From Lentzea flava (GTDB lineage Bacteria; Actinomycetota; Actinomycetes; Mycobacteriales; Pseudonocardiaceae): DNA of 64,000 nt. Position 1 is the stretch's first letter. Every line of letters begins with the position of its first letter. The stretch covers positions 1 through 64,000 of the forward strand of contig NZ_BMRE01000004.1 of the NCBI RefSeq assembly GCF_014648475.1. The letters are read 5' to 3'. The notes beneath the pieces were generated by a model. The model was given only the letters and a program-made list of their open reading frames with translations, did no database searches and was not told where the DNA came from. Positions 62,386 to 64,000 of this stretch are shown piece by piece. The position numbers and the translations under genes are program-made.

Positions 62386-63231
62386 ATGACCGCGATCATT
62401 TCCACCCCGTACAGCCGAGAACTCGGTGACGAGCTGCGCCGCCTGCGGGAGTCGTGCACCGAGTTCAACGGCCGCTCGATGGCCGTGCAACTCGGCTGGG
62501 ACCCGAGCAAGGTCTCCGACATCGAGCTCGGCAAGGTGCGGGCGAGCGCCGTCGACCTCGTGCAGTACCTGGCCACGTGCGGCAAGGACATCGACTTCAT
62601 CGACGAGTTCCGCATCCGCTACCACAACGCCTTCGACCTGTACTTCGCGCAGGTGCCGGACAACGTGCGCACGCTCGCGATGACCGAGGCGAAGGCCACG
62701 AAGATCACGTCCTACGACATCCTGACCATCCACGGCCTCATGCAGACAGAGGGGTATGCGCGGCAACTGTTCGTCGACTCGTACGTTGAAGCACCCGAAG
62801 AGATCGAGACCCTCGTCCAGGCGCGCATCGACCGGCAAACGATCATGAGGCGGCACAATCGGCCGGAATGCTCGTTCTACGTGCACGAGCTGGCTTTGCG
62901 GATGCAGCTGGGCGATGCGCAGGTTCGCGAAGATCAGTACCTGCGACTTCTCTTCAACACCCACATCGTCCGGGTCGTACCCGCGCACGTCAGCGCCTTC
63001 CGGTCCGCAGCCACGCTGTACGAGTTCGGCAAGGCGGCTCCGGTCGTCTACACCGAGACCGACACAGCTCAGGTGTACGCGCAGGACAGCGTCGCTGTGG
63101 CGCGGACCAGGAGGCTCTTTCAGCGGCTGGATGCCGTCGCCCTGGATGCGGAACAATCGAAGCGCAAGCTGGCGGAGTACGTCAGCGGCCTTCGAGAGGA
63201 CTGTCATGACCTGGGAACGGACCTGGCGTAA
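62386..63231 (+). CDS. XRE-family regulator with DUF5753 domain
   Basis: 281 residues. Helix-turn-helix about 10-65 (LGDELRRLRESC; SMAVQLGWDPSKVSDIELGK), then a C-terminal DUF5753 domain (TITSYDILTIHGLMQTEGYA-like segment; FNTHIVRVVPAHVSAFR). In actinomycetes such proteins are paired with DUF397 proteins, as here. ATG 62386 preferred to GTG 62353. Just 42 bases after the MFS gene, so it might regulate the cyclitol cluster, or belong to the next unit. Confidence 0.9.
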   Translation: MTAIISTPYSRELGDELRRLRESCTEFNGRSMAVQLGWDPSKVSDIELGKVRASAVDLVQYLATCGKDIDFIDEFRIRYHNAFDLYFAQVPDNVRTLAMTEAKATKITSYDILTIHGLMQTEGYARQLFVDSYVEAPEEIETLVQARIDRQTIMRRHNRPECSFYVHELALRMQLGDAQVREDQYLRLLFNTHIVRVVPAHVSAFRSAATLYEFGKAAPVVYTETDTAQVYAQDSVAVARTRRLFQRLDAVALDAEQSKRKLAEYVSGLREDCHDLGTDLA

Positions 63232-63379
63232 GAGCACCTACAGCAACGGCGGTACTCCTGAAAGCTGCGTGGAGGTGTCGCTGGCCCAGGACGCGCTCGT
63301 GCGGGACACGAAGAACGCGAGCGGTGACGTACTCGCGTTCTCCACGACCGCGTGGCGCGCCCTGATCAACTGGCTCTGA
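63206..63379 (+). CDS. DUF397 protein
   Basis: 57 residues: WRKSTYSNGGTPESCVEVSL and VRDTKN followed by FSTTAWRALI, the diagnostic DUF397 pattern. ATG lies inside the end of the XRE gene with a GAGAGGA site. Thought to act as small partner or antagonist of the XRE regulator. The 3' end overlaps the convergent radical-SAM-like gene by 14 bases. Confidence 0.93.
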   Translation: MTWERTWRKSTYSNGGTPESCVEVSLAQDALVRDTKNASGDVLAFSTTAWRALINWL

Positions 63380-64000
63380 CGACCGAGGTGTTCGCGGTCT
63401 CCACGGTCACCCGGACCGACTGAGGGGCGAGCGACTGCAGGTACTGCGCGTGGTCCGGCCCGATCGTGTCGCTGAACGCGATGAACGCGAGGTGCGGCAG
63501 CTCGAACGCAGTGGTCGCGCAGAAGTCCTCCAGGCGGTCGAAGCCGCGCCGGATGCCCGTGGCGTCGAGGCCGAAGACGGCGTGCCGGTCCAGCTTGGCG
63601 GCGCCGATGTCGAGCAGGTGCAACGCGTGCAGGGCGTGCGTGAACGCCATCGCGCACACCTCGATGCGCGTGCACGAGACGAGCAGCGTGCGGACCATCG
63701 ACGGGTGCAGCGACTTGCCGGAAGTGCGCAGCACGACGTCGATTCCGGCGGTGCGGAACATCTCGATGATCTCGAACAGGCCCGGCACGCCGAGGGGCTC
63801 CCCTCCGCCCAGCGTGACGGTCTCCGGTCGCATCGAGACGAGCGCCCGAGTGATGTGCAGCATTCGTTCGTGACTGAGCCGCGCGTGGGCGACGTCCCAG
63901 GTGATGTCCATGCGGTCAAGCCCCCTGAAGCTCGGCGGATGACGCCGATCGAAGCGAGGGAGGTGTCCCGCCGTCAGGTGACCGGTGTCCCGAACTAGGA
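63366..64000 (-). CDS. radical-SAM-like protein, 5' end beyond window
   Basis: The frame stays open to the window edge; ATG 63911 has an AGGGGG site but the upstream codons (...FRGLDRMDITWD) also look coding, so the gene is probably cut. Visible radical-SAM core: RLSHERMLHITRALVSMRPETVTLGGGEPLGVPGLF (SAM-binding GGEP) and an LRTSGKSLHP strand, then AFIAFSDTIGPDH. The CxxxCxxC cluster motif is not in the visible part and should lie upstream if the protein is active. Substrate unknown. Confidence 0.6.
   Translation of the reverse strand, partial: LVRDTGHLTAGHLPRFDRRHPPSFRGLDRMDITWDVAHARLSHERMLHITRALVSMRPETVTLGGGEPLGVPGLFEIIEMFRTAGIDVVLRTSGKSLHPSMVRTLLVSCTRIEVCAMAFTHALHALHLLDIGAAKLDRHAVFGLDATGIRRGFDRLEDFCATTAFELPHLAFIAFSDTIGPDHAQYLQSLAPQSVRVTVETANTSVVRAS

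Overview
The window is high-GC DNA with dense, frequently overlapping genes, many GTG/TTG starts and ATGA/GTGA/TGATG junctions. A geosmin synthase, a conservon-type signalling set, AfsR/SARP-NB-ARC-TPR regulators, an XRE/DUF397 pair, a class E-type (LAxTG) sorting signal and a Tat-exported flavoenzyme point to a filamentous actinomycete, most likely of the order Pseudonocardiales. I see no rRNA, convincing tRNA, insertion sequence or CRISPR array.

Layout. 1-3.9 kb (minus): a four-gene operon encoding a secreted beta-propeller (selenium-binding-protein-like), a polytopic membrane protein with a Met/His-rich tail, and two very small peptides. 4.1-6.7 kb: PAP2 phosphatase and a NarL-type two-component pair whose kinase carries an apparent one-base frameshift. 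6.7-10.7 kb: divergent ActP-like symporter/DUF485 and oxalate:formate-type MFS with a 35-residue partner. 10.7-13.8 kb: conservon genes A, B and C without the GTPase. 15-24 kb: nitroreductase, then three consecutive STAND-type regulators. 24.5-31.8 kb: Uma2 nuclease-like protein, geosmin synthase, P450 plus secreted hydrolase, methyltransferase, FAD monooxygenase.

33.4-39.4 kb: a cobalamin riboswitch heads six tightly packed genes. They encode a cell-wall-anchored alpha/alpha-barrel protein, two secreted DUF4430 (transcobalamin beta-domain-like) proteins, and an ECF transporter (T, fused A-A', S). Together these read as a bacterial vitamin B12 capture-and-uptake system in which the two halves of intrinsic factor/transcobalamin are separate proteins.

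39.4-46.8 kb: PfkB kinase, SurE, small membrane proteins, OhrR-like MarR regulator, glycosyltransferase, aminotransferase, PI-PLC-like secreted protein and cold-shock protein. 47-50.9 kb: a methionine-salvage operon (mtnA-like, mtnC, mtnB, mtnD) led by a DszC/acyl-CoA-dehydrogenase-like flavoprotein. 50.9-52.7 kb: two tandem secreted polysaccharide-lyase-like paralogues, each preceded by a DasR-type operator. 52.7-53.6 kb: asparaginase.

53.6-62.3 kb: a TetR repressor with a perfect 22-bp palindrome, then SDR, VOC protein, Tat-secreted BBE-type flavoenzyme, membrane acyltransferase, a sugar-phosphate cyclase of the 2-epi-5-epi-valiolone synthase type, two cupins and an MFS exporter. This looks like a small, probably uncharacterised C7-cyclitol biosynthetic cluster. 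62.4-64 kb: XRE/DUF397 pair and a radical-SAM-like gene cut by the window end.
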